Assembly (NCBI RefSeq): GCF_030272615.1
Contig: NC_081407.1
Location: forward strand, 438,491,230-438,555,229
Origin: Cryptomeria japonica
Taxonomy: Eukaryota; Streptophyta; Pinopsida; Cupressales; Cupressaceae
DNA: 64,000 nt
Direction of reading: 5' to 3'
The notes under the pieces were generated by a model that was given only the letters and a program-made list of their open reading frames with translations, made no database searches and was not told the origin of the DNA. How positions within the stretch are numbered: the first letter of the stretch is position 1; every line of letters starts with the position of its first letter. Of the stretch, positions 1 to 11,664 are shown piece after piece. The position numbers and the translations under genes are program-made.

Positions 1-2
1 CA

Positions 3-1737
3 TTCAGATATGTTAAGTATGAATCCAGATCTGATGATGAAAAGAGACAAATTGAAGAAGTCATAATCTGCACACTTCTGAAATTCTGATTGGTCCCATT
101 GGAAGTATCTAAATCTCTTCCAAATGAATTATATTTGCATATTGATAACAGGTGGAAGTATGCCATGGACTTAGAGAAATAGATGAGAGAAAGAAGTCTG
201 GTACATCTCTTTCCAGACATGTCAATAGATGAGATCAAAGAACATCTGAAAAACTGCCACACAAACTTCCTAGTCAAGCAAAGAGCCTTGGAATTGATGA
301 ATGGCCTTTATTTGGATGTAGAGAATGAGACAAAAGAAAAGTGGTAGGAAATCTTTCGAATCAAGAATGCTGGTGAACAAGTTGAAGTTGAAATAGTTGA
401 TGTCACCGAGCAAGATCCTGCTATCACTGAGCAAGACCCTGCTAACACTATACAAGTTGATGAGGATATCATGGACACCGAGGCACAAGAACAGGAAATG
501 ATAGAAGGAAATGCATATGCCAAACTAGTATCTAGAGTCAGTTTTGGAACAAGTTCAGCCCTATCCTCCGGTCACTCAGCCTCCCCTCAAGACACTGAAC
601 AAGAAACAAAGGATCACAAGTCTATAGAAGGAGAAGCTACTTCTCAAGCCATCGGGGAAAAAACTTCTCAAGCACCTGCAAGCATAGAAATTGTTGCCAT
701 CGAGACCCCAAGCACAGAAGCACCGAAGGACTCAACAAAGGCTACATCAAAGGTTCAAGAAATTGACAAAAGTGTTGTCTCTATCGAGCAACCTACCGAG
801 GGTCAACAAGCCTCCCAAGCCATTGTGTTAGTTCAACCAGTGAAAGGTAAAGAGAAGAAAATGAAAAAGCATAGTTTGAAATTAGATTTTTCCAAACCAA
901 TAGTGTTGCCGAATGTAGACATATCCAAATTCCAAGGGCAAGCACTCATTGAATTTAGTGAACTATGCAAAGCCAAAGCAGAACAGGAAAAACAAATGGC
1001 TATTCAAAAGAAAAATAGAGTACTTTAAAAGGTGAAAGCACTATTAATAGATATGCTACCTGAAGCTACAGTGACAAAAGATGCAGCCATCCATATTCAA
1101 CTGGATGAACTCCTAACTAAAATAGAGACATCTGGAGTAGACACATCTGAATATTTGAGAAAATTGAAGGACAAAGAGCTCACTGCTAAAATGATTGAAG
1201 AGGTATAGAAAGCTATTGCTATTGGCAAAGTAAAACTTGTCAAATTTATTGTTGAGTTGTCTCCTCAACTCAAGCACATTCTTTATTTATTTCAAAAACT
1301 CTGTACATTTTCTTTATTCATTAAAGATATCAAAAATAAAATTGAAGTGATTGAGAAAGAGATCACCGATCTCTCAAATAAGTTGACCACTGAGCCAAAC
1401 TCTATTCAGCATTTCTATACCAAACTTTACAAAATCTCATGGCTCAACAATTGGAACTCAGGAATGAAGAGTACAAGATCAGGATGGATATAATGACTCT
1501 TCAGACATTATTCATTCCTCATCTTTCATCCGTCCAAGAACAGATCAACAAAGCTACCTCCCTATCCACTTAACAAGAGAGAAGCACTTTAGATGGACTA
1601 ATTTCACTGTTAGCTGACATTACAGCTCAGAATTCACTCATGGATAGTGTCAAGGATGCCCTCTCTGCCGCTCTCACCGATGCAAGGACAAAGTACAAAT
1701 CCATTTTTGACCAGTTGCCACCACCAAATGGTAACTA
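3..1737 (+). pseudogene. ORF2-type protein of element H (function unknown), 5' truncated by window
   Basis: A long frame runs from base 3 to about 1494 with in-frame stops near 90, 180, 345, 1026 and 1206. It then shifts near 1440 and ends NGN-stop at 1735-1737. The best open piece is 471-1028 (185 aa): an acidic, Thr/Ser/Glu-rich linker, then a basic block (KGKEKKMKKH) and a helical tail. The first 100 codons match the middle of ORF2 in element E: similar spacing of VKYE/VKEY, DEKRQIEEVI/DEQKQVIQ, a WK(Y/E) helix and a LFPDMS/YFPNLS motif. The C-terminal 100 codons are Gln/Leu-rich and probably coiled coil. I do not recognise the domain; its position between gag and the 3' LTR is that of an accessory ORF. 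Confidence 0.6.
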
Positions 1738-2098
1738 AGTCTTGATGTTTGTCAAAAAGGGATAGTGAGTATAGCATCAAAGTATCATAGGGGGAGTGTA
1801 GTATACAGGGGGAGTATACTGAACATAGTATCAAATGCATAGTTAATTTTGACAGTAAACCGGCCAGTGAACAGAGTAGTGACAACCGAGCAGTTAATAT
1901 AGAATATTGATCATCGAGCATGCTAAATCAGAGTTATGTATAGTATATTGATAAGGGGAGTATATCTAAATATACTATTTTCATTGACAAATGTATATAC
2001 TGTCAGTTTAGTCAAATTTTGTAAGTATATATATTTTTGAGTTATGACTTTGAAAGTAGTTTTGTCAAACATCTTAACTAATGTCAAAAGTGGAGATT
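1738..2098 (+). other. 3' untranslated spacer and polypurine tract of element H
   Basis: Non-coding spacer between the ORF2 stop and the 3' LTR. It contains repeated purine blocks (GGGGGAGTGTAGTATAC near 1791 and GGGGGAGTATACT near 1809). The LTR-proximal AAAAGTGGAGAT just before TGTTAC is the likely polypurine tract that primes plus-strand DNA synthesis. Confidence 0.55.
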
Positions 2099-3274
2099 GT
2101 TACTACTTACTAGGTTGCCATTAGTTTTATATCCAAAGTCATTCTATATACTCTAGTCGATTACTACTACCGAAATATTCAGTCGGTAAGCACAGAGCAT
2201 TCGGTCAAAGAAGATAGTAGTCACAGAGCCTAGTATACACCGAGCTGTCTACCGAGTAACACTCTATGTCTACCGAGCAGCAATAATGATACACCGAGTT
2301 GATATACACCGAGTGAAACATTTTACCAAATTCATTGAACCTAGACACGTGTGGAAACGTGTAACAAGATCGAGGAACAAAGAACCATTATCACATTGGG
2401 AATTGCACTAAGAGATTTTGTATGATTTTGAGGTAATCTATCCAATAAAACATTTTGTATGGTTATTCATTCAATAAATCATGTTTGTAAGATCGAAGCA
2501 ATGAACCAGATCACCGACATAAGAGATCTATTTATACAGCATGGATTAAGGATAAAACATGGAAGAAATGAGGTGTATGAAGCAAGACATGTGTAATAGA
2601 TAAGGAAGCACTGAGTATTGTGACTGTCAGAGACACAGAGGTCACCGAGAAGGATTTCAGAGAACAGTCAAGGAACAGAGTAAACAGAAAGGTTTACCGA
2701 GTTACTTTATGGGTTACTGAGGTATGCTATAAGCAAGGTAATCTCATTTTTTAGCACATAGAATCTGCTATAACATTCCAGATGTAAAGTTGCAGATATT
2801 TGTAAAGATTTTATTGTAATATTTTGAGTTGTTAGAAAAACCTTTAACAGGGTAAAAGATTCTAACAAAGTCTATAAATTGTAAAGCCTTTAACTAGGTG
2901 TAGCATTTAAAATAAGTGTTGTAAAATCCTTTAGCAAGGTAGATCTAATGATCTTGATACTCCTAACAAGGTAAGCTATCAGAAATAGCTAAACATGTAG
3001 CTCTAATCAAGCAACCTTTATTATTGCAGTAGTGAAGTTGTGGGTGCCATCCCCACCGCAGTTTTTCTCTCTAACCAAGAGTTTCTGCGTAACCAAAATA
3101 TATGTGTTATGGAGTGAATCATGTATGATTGTTATTTATTTGTTTTAGCTTTATGTTATGTTACAACAATTTTTGGTTTATGCATAATAGTAAATTTATT
3201 GTTGAAGAAAGGATTTGAAGTATTGATTCACCCCTCCCCTCCAAGTACATTAGCTCTCCATAGTGGGCCTAACA
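2099..3274 (+). repeat. 3' LTR of element H (1176 bp)
   Basis: Starts TGTTACTACTTAC after a purine tract and ends GGGCCTAACA. Near its end it has the C-rich block GATTCACCCCTCCCC and, upstream, a GTGGGTGCCATCCCCACC hairpin-like segment shared in form with the other copia-like LTRs of the window. The upstream (U3) part holds five ACCGAG hexamers between 2239 and 2313. Confidence 0.7.
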
Positions 3275-4060
3275 TGGTCCTTGATGGGGATGTGGATTGC
3301 TCTCCTTTTCTGAACAAGAAGGATTGGATTTGATAGGATTTTCATAGGATTTTGGATGGATTTGAATAGGAAGATTGAAGGAAGAAGAGGGAGGAGAAAT
3401 GGGCGGCATGAGAATTCTATGAGAAGAAGTGGCTCCCTTTGTGAGGAAGTGATCCTCCAATTTATATATTGGAGGAGGCCAATGAAGGGCCAAGATTGAT
3501 TTCCTTATGGAGGGTTGAGATTGATTTAAGATAGAAGGCATGGATCAAGGGTGCCTTGGGAAAATAAACAAGAATATAAAATTCCTTGAGAAGAGGGGGG
3601 AAAGGAAATTTGAATTTTAAGATGAGGAATTAAAAATTCCAAAATAAGGATACATTGAGGGATTCAAAGAATTTTGAATTTCTTTGAGAGACTCAATGTT
3701 GATGTGACATGAGTGGGAATTAAAAGATGGAGAAAAATGATAAGCATGATTATGAGAGATTCTAGAAGGATTAATTAGGTTGAGTGGGACTAGGAAAAAG
3801 TGATTTATAGGAATCACATGAATAGGTTAATTTAAATAAAATTAATTAACTGAGTGGGTTTAGAGGAAATAATTATTGGAGGAACTTTAGAAGAATTATG
3901 GAATGATTAATTTATTTGATAAATAAATTATTAGACAATAGTGATAGGATTAATTAAATTAGATTTATTTAATACTGAGAAGAATAAGGATAACACAATT
4001 AGGCCAATTAATTATGTTGACAGGCTTAAATTAATTAAATATTAATTTTAGGTGTCTACA
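3275..4060 (-). repeat. LTR fragment J (AT-rich)
   Basis: On the minus strand this begins TGTAGACACCTAAAATTAAT at 4060, an LTR-like start. The same start type opens the solo LTR at 7741 on the plus strand. It is rich in TTAATTAAT/ATTTAATT blocks and has a TATATAA-like site near 3465. It interrupts the RNase H region of copia I at 4061. Its other end meets the LTR of element H at 3274/3275 without CA, so it is probably truncated or interrupted by H. A polymerase is not visible, so its superfamily is unassigned. Confidence 0.55.
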
Positions 4061-7000
4061 ATCAGTAGCCCAATCAGCATCAGTGTAAGCACATAACATG
4101 AAATCGTCATTCCTCGGATATCACAAACCATAATCCATAGTTCCCTTCAAGTATCTGAATATTCTCTTAACAACAGTGACATGACTCTCTTTTGGATCAA
4201 CTTGATATCTAGCAGTCATGCACACAACATGCATAATATCTGGCCTAGTCTGAGTAAGATATAGTAGTCCACCAACCATATACCTGTACAAACTCTAATT
4301 AGCTTTCAGAGAATCATTGTTCTTAGATAATTTGCAACAAGTCACCATAGGAATTCCATCCATTTTGGAGTCATCTAACCCAAACTTCTTCAGTAATTCC
4401 TTCACATATTTAGTTTGAGATGTAAAAATACCTTTTCCAGTATGTGAAATCTACAAACCTAAGAAAAATTTCTTCTCACCTACCATAGACATTTCAAATT
4501 CTTTCTATATATCATCAGCAAACTTCATGCTCAATTTATCGTCACCTCCAAAGATAATATCATCAACAAAGACTTCAACAATCAAGATGTTAGCATTCTC
4601 AATCTCAAAGTATAGGTTACTATCATGATACCTTTATTAAATCCCAATTTCAGTAAATACTTATCCAATCTAGTGTATCAGGCTCTAGGGGCTTGTTTCA
4701 ATCCATAAAGAGTTTTTTTTAGTTTACATACCATGGCTCCATCATCTAATAATGAAAATCCATCAGGTTTCTCAATGTAGACTTCCTCAAGATCACTGTT
4801 CAGAAAGGCAGATTTGACATCCATCTGATATACCTTGAAATCTTTATAAGCAACATATGCAAACAACAGTCTGATAGCTTCAAGTCTGGCCACCGCAGCA
4901 AAAGTCTCCTCATAATCAATTCCTTCTTTTTGTGAATATCCTTTGCATACCAATCTTTCTTTATTTCTAACAACTTCACCGACTTCATTCAATTTATTCC
5001 TGAATACCCATGTAGTACCAACCACATTTTTATCCTTAGGTCTAGGCACAAGCTCCCATGTGTTATTGTTCTCAATCTAATCTAATTCTTCTTCCATAGC
5101 TCTCATCCAATTTTCATCTTTACAAGCCTCAACAACATCTTTAGGTTTAACTTTAGAAATCAAATATACCTGTTCAGTAGCTAACCTTCTTCTTGTCATC
5201 ACACCTTTAATTTTGTCTATAATAATATGATTTTTTGAATGATTCAATCTAACATACCTTAGAGTCTTCTGATTGTTCTGATTTTTCAGGTTCCTGCACC
5301 TCTACACCGATAGCAGCAACATCTAGATTAACAGTTTCTACCAGATCATTCTGCTTTGATTCCTTAGTCTAAATAGGATTTAGAACGGTGTGATGGCCAT
5401 CATCATATCCACAAGCTCTGATCTCTTTCCCAAGGTTCTCATCCACCTTCACATTTCCACTTTTCACTATCTTTCTCAGTGTCTTATTGTAGCACTGGTA
5501 GGCTTTTTTCTTTGTTGAATATCCCAACAAAACTTCTTCATCACTTCTTGCATCAAACTTTCTATGTCCTCATCTCTTTTGATATATTATTTGCTACCAA
5601 ATACCCTGAAATATCTCACAATAGGAACATGTCCAAACCATAACTCATAAGGAATCTTACTGGTATCACCTTTGATATGAACTTGGTTGAATGTGTAAAC
5701 AACAGTGCTAATAACTTCTCTCCAATAGATCTTCATATTATTTCCTTCAATCAACATAGTTCTTGTAGCATCAACAACAGTCTTTTTCTTCCTTTCAACA
5801 ACTCCATTTTGCTAAGGGGTTCTAGGAGCAGATAATTGTCTTCTAATCCCATGCTTCTCACAGAATGAATCACTCACCAGAAAAAAAATTTCCACCTCTA
5901 TCAGATCTCAGACATTTCACCTTTAATCCTAACTTAGTCTTAACCTTTGCTTTGAATATCTTGAATTTGTCTAATGCTTCAAATTTTTCCTTCAAAAAGA
6001 CAACCCACATCATCCTGGAATAATCATCAATTAGCAACATAAAATATCTATAACCTTGCACACGTCTAGCATTTGTAGGTCCACATAGGTCAGTATGCAC
6101 AAGATCTATAAATCCATCAGATGTATATTGTTTTCTCTTGAAAGAAATTCTTGTTTTCTTACCCAACTGACATTCCTTACATACTGAATTAGCAGGCTTA
6201 ACAATTTTAGGTAGATCTCTAACAGCTTGAATATAACTTATCTTAATCATAAAATCAAAGTTAACATGACACATTTTCCTATGCCACAACCAACTTTCAT
6301 CAATCTAAGAAATCAAACAATTTTTCTCACCAACATTCAAATAAAAAATATTACCTTCAATCTTTGTACCAAATGCAATCTCTATACCAGAGGCATTTAG
6401 GATTTTTTGTTTACTATTCTTGAATTGCAAATCATAACCTTTGTCTATCCAACACTCAAAAGATTATGCTTCAAACCTTCAACATACAAAACATCATCAG
6501 TATTATGCCTACCATCAAAGGATATAGAACCTTTACCATGGATTACATAGGCTTTGTCATCTCCAAATCTCACTATTCCATCATCATACCTTCCATACTT
6601 GCTTTTATCACTGGTCATATGATGTGATCAACCACTTTCTATTACCCATTCATCTCTTTCCTCAACTTTAGGAGCTAAAGATTTCTCCTCAATAATGCAG
6701 CTAGTGGGATCAATAGGTACCAGTCCATCTTCCTTAATGGCAAGAAACACAACTTCATCTCCTTCTGATTATTCATCTGTAACACCTTCATCAGCAGCAT
6801 AATAGTAGTTCTTTGATTCCTATACTTCCAGCTATACTTCTAAGGCTTATCATACTTCTCATGCTTCTCATATCTATCATTTTTGTCATGCTAATCAAAT
6901 TTATCATGCCTATCATACTTAGCCATTCTCTTCGGACACCTAGAAACAAAATTTCCTACCTTATTGCACGAGAAACATTTCAAGGGAAAATTTCCATCAT

Positions 7001-8594
7001 ACTTACTAGATCCTTTAGGCAATCTCCAGGCAATCAATGCTTCAATCTCATCTAGTTATCTTTCTTTATCTTCCATCTCTCTCCTTTCTCTTTCATATTT
7101 GGATATTTTGCATTCTTCAGGTTCATACTTTTTCTTACCGGATACAGATGCTCTAAATGTTGTCTCAGACTTTCCATGTGATTCACCAAATTTTCTTAGC
7201 TCAAATCCAATAATCTTTCCAACCAACATATCTATATTGTCACCATAGTCACACTCCAGATCTCATCAATAGAAGCTACCTTATGTCTATAAGCAGGAGG
7301 AAAAGATCTTAGCACCTTAGCAACAATTTCATCTTCTTCAAGGGTTCCACCATCACATCTGATACCTAAGACAAGGTCATTCACCTTAGACATAAAGGTA
7401 TTTATGTTCTCATATTTTCCCATCTTCGACATCTCATATTTCCCTTTCAAACTCTACAACTTAGCAAATTTGACATGTTTGTCTCCTTCATACAATGTCT
7501 CAAGCTTCTCCCAGATCTCATGTGCGGTCTAAAGTCCCATTACATTTATCATTTCTGAGTCAGTCGGGGCACTCAACAATGCTTCATTTGCTCTAATGTT
7601 ATGTTTAGCTTCCTTGATCTCATCTACAATAATTGGTCCATTCGGAGGAGCATAATAGGCATTCTTTGTAATCTTCCAGTAATCTTCTCCAAGACATCTC
7701 AAGTGCACTTTTATCCGGTTCTTCCATATAGCATAGTTACTGTAAACACCTAAAATTGTCCAATCTAATTAAATAAATATCTTTATGTATTTATTTACTT
7801 TAGCCTAATTCATCTATTAATTAAATAAATCTTTAATTATTTAATTAATTCATTTATCCTCTTCTAGCCTTATTTCTCATTTAAATAAATACATTTATTT
7901 ATTTAAATTATCCTTTTCCTAAATTAAATAAATATTTTATTTATTTAATTATCCCACTTCTTCTATTAATTAGATAAATCTTTATTTATTTAATTAATTC
8001 ATTAGCCTTTTTTCTACCCATGACACATGTCATTCATCTCTTAATTCATACACTACCTACCCCTTTCATTATTCTATTATTTCTCTTACCTACCCTCTAA
8101 TCATAGCCGACCTCCTTTTACACCTCTCAATCTTATCCCTCCATTTCATATTGTGTCTTCTATATAAGGAGATGCTTCCTTCATTATCAAACCCTAATCA
8201 ATCATTCAAATGACTTGACTATTTGATCAATTGACTACTTGGCATTTGCGATCCTACTTGCAACCACATTTCGTTCTTTGTTGAGCTCTTGTGCACATAA
8301 AATCTGAGAGCAAATATATCAAGAAAGATCAATGGAGATAGGAAGAATGGAGATCCAAACCCTATTGGACATGTGATGGTATAATATTTGTGATTTCATT
8401 TCATTTGCATTGTCTTAGGTAATCTTCATATGTTATGGTGGATCCTTGTTGTTGTTAGGCTAGGGTTTTGTGGTTGAATTCATTTAGCCTTTTAATATTG
8501 TTATTATTGTTATCCATTTTCACCATATACCGTTACTTCCATCAAATCTCAGACTCTCCTTCTTAAAGATAACACCTCTAGTTCCAGTTTCCAT
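4061..8594 (-). pseudogene. Copia I gag-pol remnant
   Basis: The start is ATG at 8592-8594 (METGTRGV, then FKKESLRFDGSNY), and the frame resumes across the inserted solo LTR as YAIWKNRIKV at 7740. Segments: gag to about 7000; knuckle CFSCNKVGNFVSRC near 6960, with Asn where His is usual; protease motif ESG-stop-SHHM near 6620, where DSGCSHHM is expected; HHCC zinc region 6150-6289 (WHRKMCHVNF and CKECQLGK); integrase core HTDLCG and LRSDRGG, 5870-6120; reverse transcriptase 4678-5049 ([19 protein letters not shown]); RNase H DADWAT at the broken end. Many stops and frameshifts; it cannot encode an active polyprotein. Confidence 0.85.
7741..8531 (+). repeat. Solo LTR inside copia I gag, duplication GTTAC
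   Basis: A 791-bp block beginning TGTAAACACCTAAAATTG, flanked by GTTAC at 7736-7740 and 8532-8536. Removing it and one GTTAC restores the gag frame SNYAIWK. It is AT-rich with many TTTATTTAATTA blocks and has a TATATAA box near 8160 followed by AAACCCTA, a typical plant promoter/leader arrangement. The expected CA at the right end is not seen (it ends ATACC), so the end has mutated or the family has an unusual terminus. The start is shared with fragment J. Confidence 0.75.
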
Positions 8595-8636
8595 CACGGA
8601 TCTCCTCAAGCCGTTAAGCTTCTTTCGAAGGATCTA

Positions 8637-8648
8637 GCCCTGATACCA
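8637..8648 (-). other. Primer binding site of copia I
   Basis: Minus strand reads TGGTATCAGGGC, 11 of 12 bases matching the initiator-Met tRNA type site TGGTATCAGAGC seen in the neighbouring elements. It lies two bases inside the 5' LTR end. Confidence 0.8.
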
Positions 8649-8650
8649 AT

Positions 8651-9962
8651 TGTTGGTAACAACAATGAGGGAAGACTAAGAGGGGGGTTGAATCAATTTT
8701 CACTAGATTATATAAACTTAATCACAAGAACAAATACGATAAACTACAACAATAACAAGGATATGCAAAATAGATAGAACAACACACAACACCAAGATTT
8801 TGATGTAGAAAACCCGATTAAAAGAAAAACCATGGTGGGAACCTACCCACAATAAGATGATACTCTACAGTAGTATGTGAAAATATTCCAATGGGGAATG
8901 TGCATACATTCAGGCACACTGCCTAGAGCTCACTACTCAAAATATAATGACCCAGAAGGCTACAACCCTCAGGGAAGTCACACTGACTTACAACAAGATT
9001 CAAACTACAATCCGGAAGGAATGAACTGCAATAATAGCATCTCCAATGCCCAATGATAGTTCTGATTAAGCACAATTGTCTGCTCTGCAATACCAATCTC
9101 TACTCAATCACAATGTCAAAGGATGAATCACTTGATTACACATACACCACTCTCTGATAATGCAAACACAACCACAACACCTAATTTACATGACTATATT
9201 ACCTATTTATACAATTCATCAACCTTGACAACAAGGTTGACTAAACCCTTAACTCACAATTACAGGATTGCATCACACGATACAAAGATCGACCAATGGA
9301 CCAATATAAAGATTTACATGACATAAAATGGACCTAAATAAAATCTCCAAACACACAATACCACTGAAAATAACACCAAGATCAACCTGCAACACGCTAC
9401 ACCACCAGGAAAAACTGCATAACACGAAGAACATCACCGATTTAGCAAAGTCACTAAGAACTTGCAATACGATCAATGCAGATTGTAAAAAAAAAAGGAG
9501 ATAATTAGGATACACCAGCAAGCACTTTAGAATCAACAGTAATAGTTGCACTAACACCACTTATCAAATCTCCATCTGTCAACGTCTGAAACTCAAAAAC
9601 ACTCAAACAACAACAATTGTCACGAAGAAAGATAACTTGCGGAGCACCAAATTAGGAACCATATGAAATGAAGATACACAAGACCATCTCAAACAAGATC
9701 TGAGAGATCTTGAGCTGATCACACCGAAATATACCAGAGGAAATACTGAACTCTACAAAGCACTGATCAGATAAACAAACTGCATAACCGGATCATCTGA
9801 TATGATCAATTAAGCTTCCCGGATCATCAACACCAATACATAAGAATATAATGATACTAGAGATAGTCCATACACCAAACCATGATCATAACAAACCAAT
9901 CAGGAATCACTGGAGTAGGAATACATTGATATCAATGACAACAACATATCCTAGCAGTAGCA
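8651..9962 (-). repeat. 5' LTR of copia I (about 1.3 kb; outer edge approximate)
   Basis: The internal edge is firm: TGTTGGTAAC at 8651 next to the primer site. The block carries the copia-LTR end signature in minus orientation: a G-run before TTGAATCAA near 8690, and the GTAGAAAACCCG / GGTGGGAACC region near 8805-8850. The outer edge is placed at CA 9961-9962, but CA near 9945 is also possible because the 3' LTR is missing for comparison. Short plus-strand ORFs here, such as one at 9123-9326, are chance frames. Confidence 0.65.
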
Positions 9963-10031
9963 ATGTCCAATGGAAGGTAATTTGTAGATTTGGAGCTTTG
10001 ATATTATGTTAGAATCACTGAAGGACGCAAG
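9963..10031. other. Short flank between copia I and element K
   Basis: Sixty-nine unassigned bases. The last five (GCAAG, 10027-10031) are the left target-site duplication of element K. The sequence resumes at 17953 beyond K. Confidence 0.5.
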
Positions 10032-11644
10032 TGATGGGATGGGGTTTGGGATAGACTAGCCTAGTCTATGCTCTTGGATCCTTTCCTTGGATCTTCTAGT
10101 GCTCTCTACACACCCTAGGGTCTCTAGGAATTCCCTTTGCTTGAGTAATCCCCTGACCATGCCCAATCCACCCACTAATGTATTGCTTTGCTGCTCCTAA
10201 GGTCTCACCTACTAATGAGACTTCAAACCCCTTACTATGGCTAATAAGGGCTAATCTTGTTCCATACCTTCCAAGGTCTTAGCAAGGTTGTTTTAGGTCT
10301 ATTTCATGGTCTATCCACCCATTCATGAGCCCCCAAGAGGTTTCAAGCCTTCAACCCCTTACCGATTTCAATATTTTGTGTTTTTGCCTTCAAAAAGGGC
10401 TACAAGGATTAGGACCAATTAGGCCTCCTAACCGGTCTTCTAGGGCTCCCTCTCACAAACGATGCACAAACAACCCAATCTCCCAAAAAGGATTACCATT
10501 CATTTGTCAAGGACTCAAGGATTTTCTAGGTTTTAGGCCTCCAAATGTTCGTACACTATCCTAGGTGGATTTTAAGGGTTTTAAGGGTTTTTGTGAGGGT
10601 TTTTGTGAGGGTTTTTGGGGTCTGCCTGGGTCACAGTGAGTGTTTTGAGTTTTAGCCACCTTTTTTGGATTGGTGGAGGCTCCTCCTTCATATTAATTAT
10701 GCTTCACTCACTCCTCTACACTTCCTCCAAAGGATGCACTCTCCACTAATCAACCTTGCTCTCCAAGACCTCTGCACCAACAGCCATTCCTAACCAGGCA
10801 CTGTCCAGTCTCGCCTAGGAATGGATCTTTGCTTGGCCTCCTTGCATTTCCAAGGGCCCTTCTTGCTTGGGACTATAGTACAAGGTCTTCACATCCATTC
10901 CCCATGGTTTCATGGTGGTTCCACAATGGGGAATGGAGTTAAGACTTCATTTACTCAAACCGGTCCAAAGCTGGACAATAAGACTGCAACTTGCAAATTA
11001 TTTACAAACACACTCAACCGGTAAACAAAAAGATAATCTAACCACTCACAATGAATATATATACACCAAAGAAGACATTTCACACAGGTTTTCTCATGAA
11101 TCAATCCATTTGCTTGCTCGGTAACCTCATTCAATCTGACTGGTAACCAACTAACAGTCATAGTCAAGCTCTTCTTGCTTGGGCCGTACAATTTCTGACA
11201 TCCAACCCTTTAACTTAGGGTTTGTAACATCTTATACTACCCATACCTTGATCGGTGTGCCACATTTAGGGTTGTCCACGCCAACCTAAGGATTTTGACA
11301 TCATGGTGGAAAAGTTGTTTGACAACTTTTAAAAGTTGTCATGCAACTTTTGCAACCTTTGAGCAGCTTTCCCAATGTTGCTCTTCATGACTCCTAGACC
11401 CACAATGGGCCAACCTAAAGACACCATCATGATATAAAGGACCTCTAAAGACCTCCAGGACACACCTACCCTCCATTTTCAAGAAAAACACAATCTTGAC
11501 TTATGACCCCTAAGATCTCCTCTAGGACCCTACCTAGGACCTATGAGCACATGGCTCATTATTTTATATATGATGGCTTCTAAAGAAGCATAAAACCAAT
11601 AAGACAAAGAAAGAGAAAGAGTCTGGAAGGGTTCTCCTGCACCA
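10032..11644 (-). repeat. 3' LTR of element K (1613 bp)
   Basis: Begins TGATGGGATGGGG and ends CTCCTGCACCA in plus orientation; it matches 16335-17947 along its length. It contains TTTTAAGGG / TTTTTGTGAGGG short repeats near 10570-10620 and two adjacent palindromes at 11310-11351. Open frames within it (for instance 10821-11024) recur in the other LTR and are not genes. Confidence 0.95.
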
Positions 11645-11646
11645 TA

Positions 11647-11656
11647 CTCCCCCTCT
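11647..11656 (-). other. Polypurine tract of element K
   Basis: Minus strand AGAGGGGGAG directly upstream of the 3' LTR, in the position where second-strand synthesis is primed. Confidence 0.75.
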
Positions 11657-11664
11657 ACACACAA

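Larger units (their letters stand above)
1..3274 (+). mobile_element. Element H: non-autonomous LTR retrotransposon, 3' part
   Basis: The 3' half of an LTR element whose 5' part lies before base 1. It contains the end of a decayed ORF (3-1737), a purine-rich spacer and a 1176-bp 3' LTR (2099-3274). No protease, integrase or reverse transcriptase is visible in the part present. The ORF aligns by eye with ORF2 of element E on the other strand (46698-49788), so H and E are relatives although their LTRs differ. The base after the LTR is 3275 (TGGTC follows); the matching duplication would be outside the window. Confidence 0.75.
4061..9962 (-). mobile_element. Element I: degenerate Ty1/copia retrotransposon, 3' truncated
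   Basis: Minus-strand copia element. From right to left: 5' LTR (8651-9962), Met-type primer site (8637-8648), gag start at 8594, CCHC knuckle, protease, integrase, reverse transcriptase and the start of RNase H, broken at 4061 by LTR fragment J. Its gag is split by a solo LTR (7741-8531). The 3' LTR is absent from the window. Domain order PR-IN-RT-RH identifies Ty1/copia rather than Ty3/gypsy. Confidence 0.85.

Noticed and set aside
10565-10622. Interstitial telomere-like repeats (TTTTAAGGG, TTTTTGTGAGGG)
   Set aside because: Only a few irregular units, not TTTAGGG, present identically in both LTRs of K; local LTR repeats.
10821-11191. Small ORFs repeated at 10821-11191 and 17124-17494
   Set aside because: They are the same frames in the two LTRs of element K; no start context or domain, and they would be predicted from any duplicated LTR.
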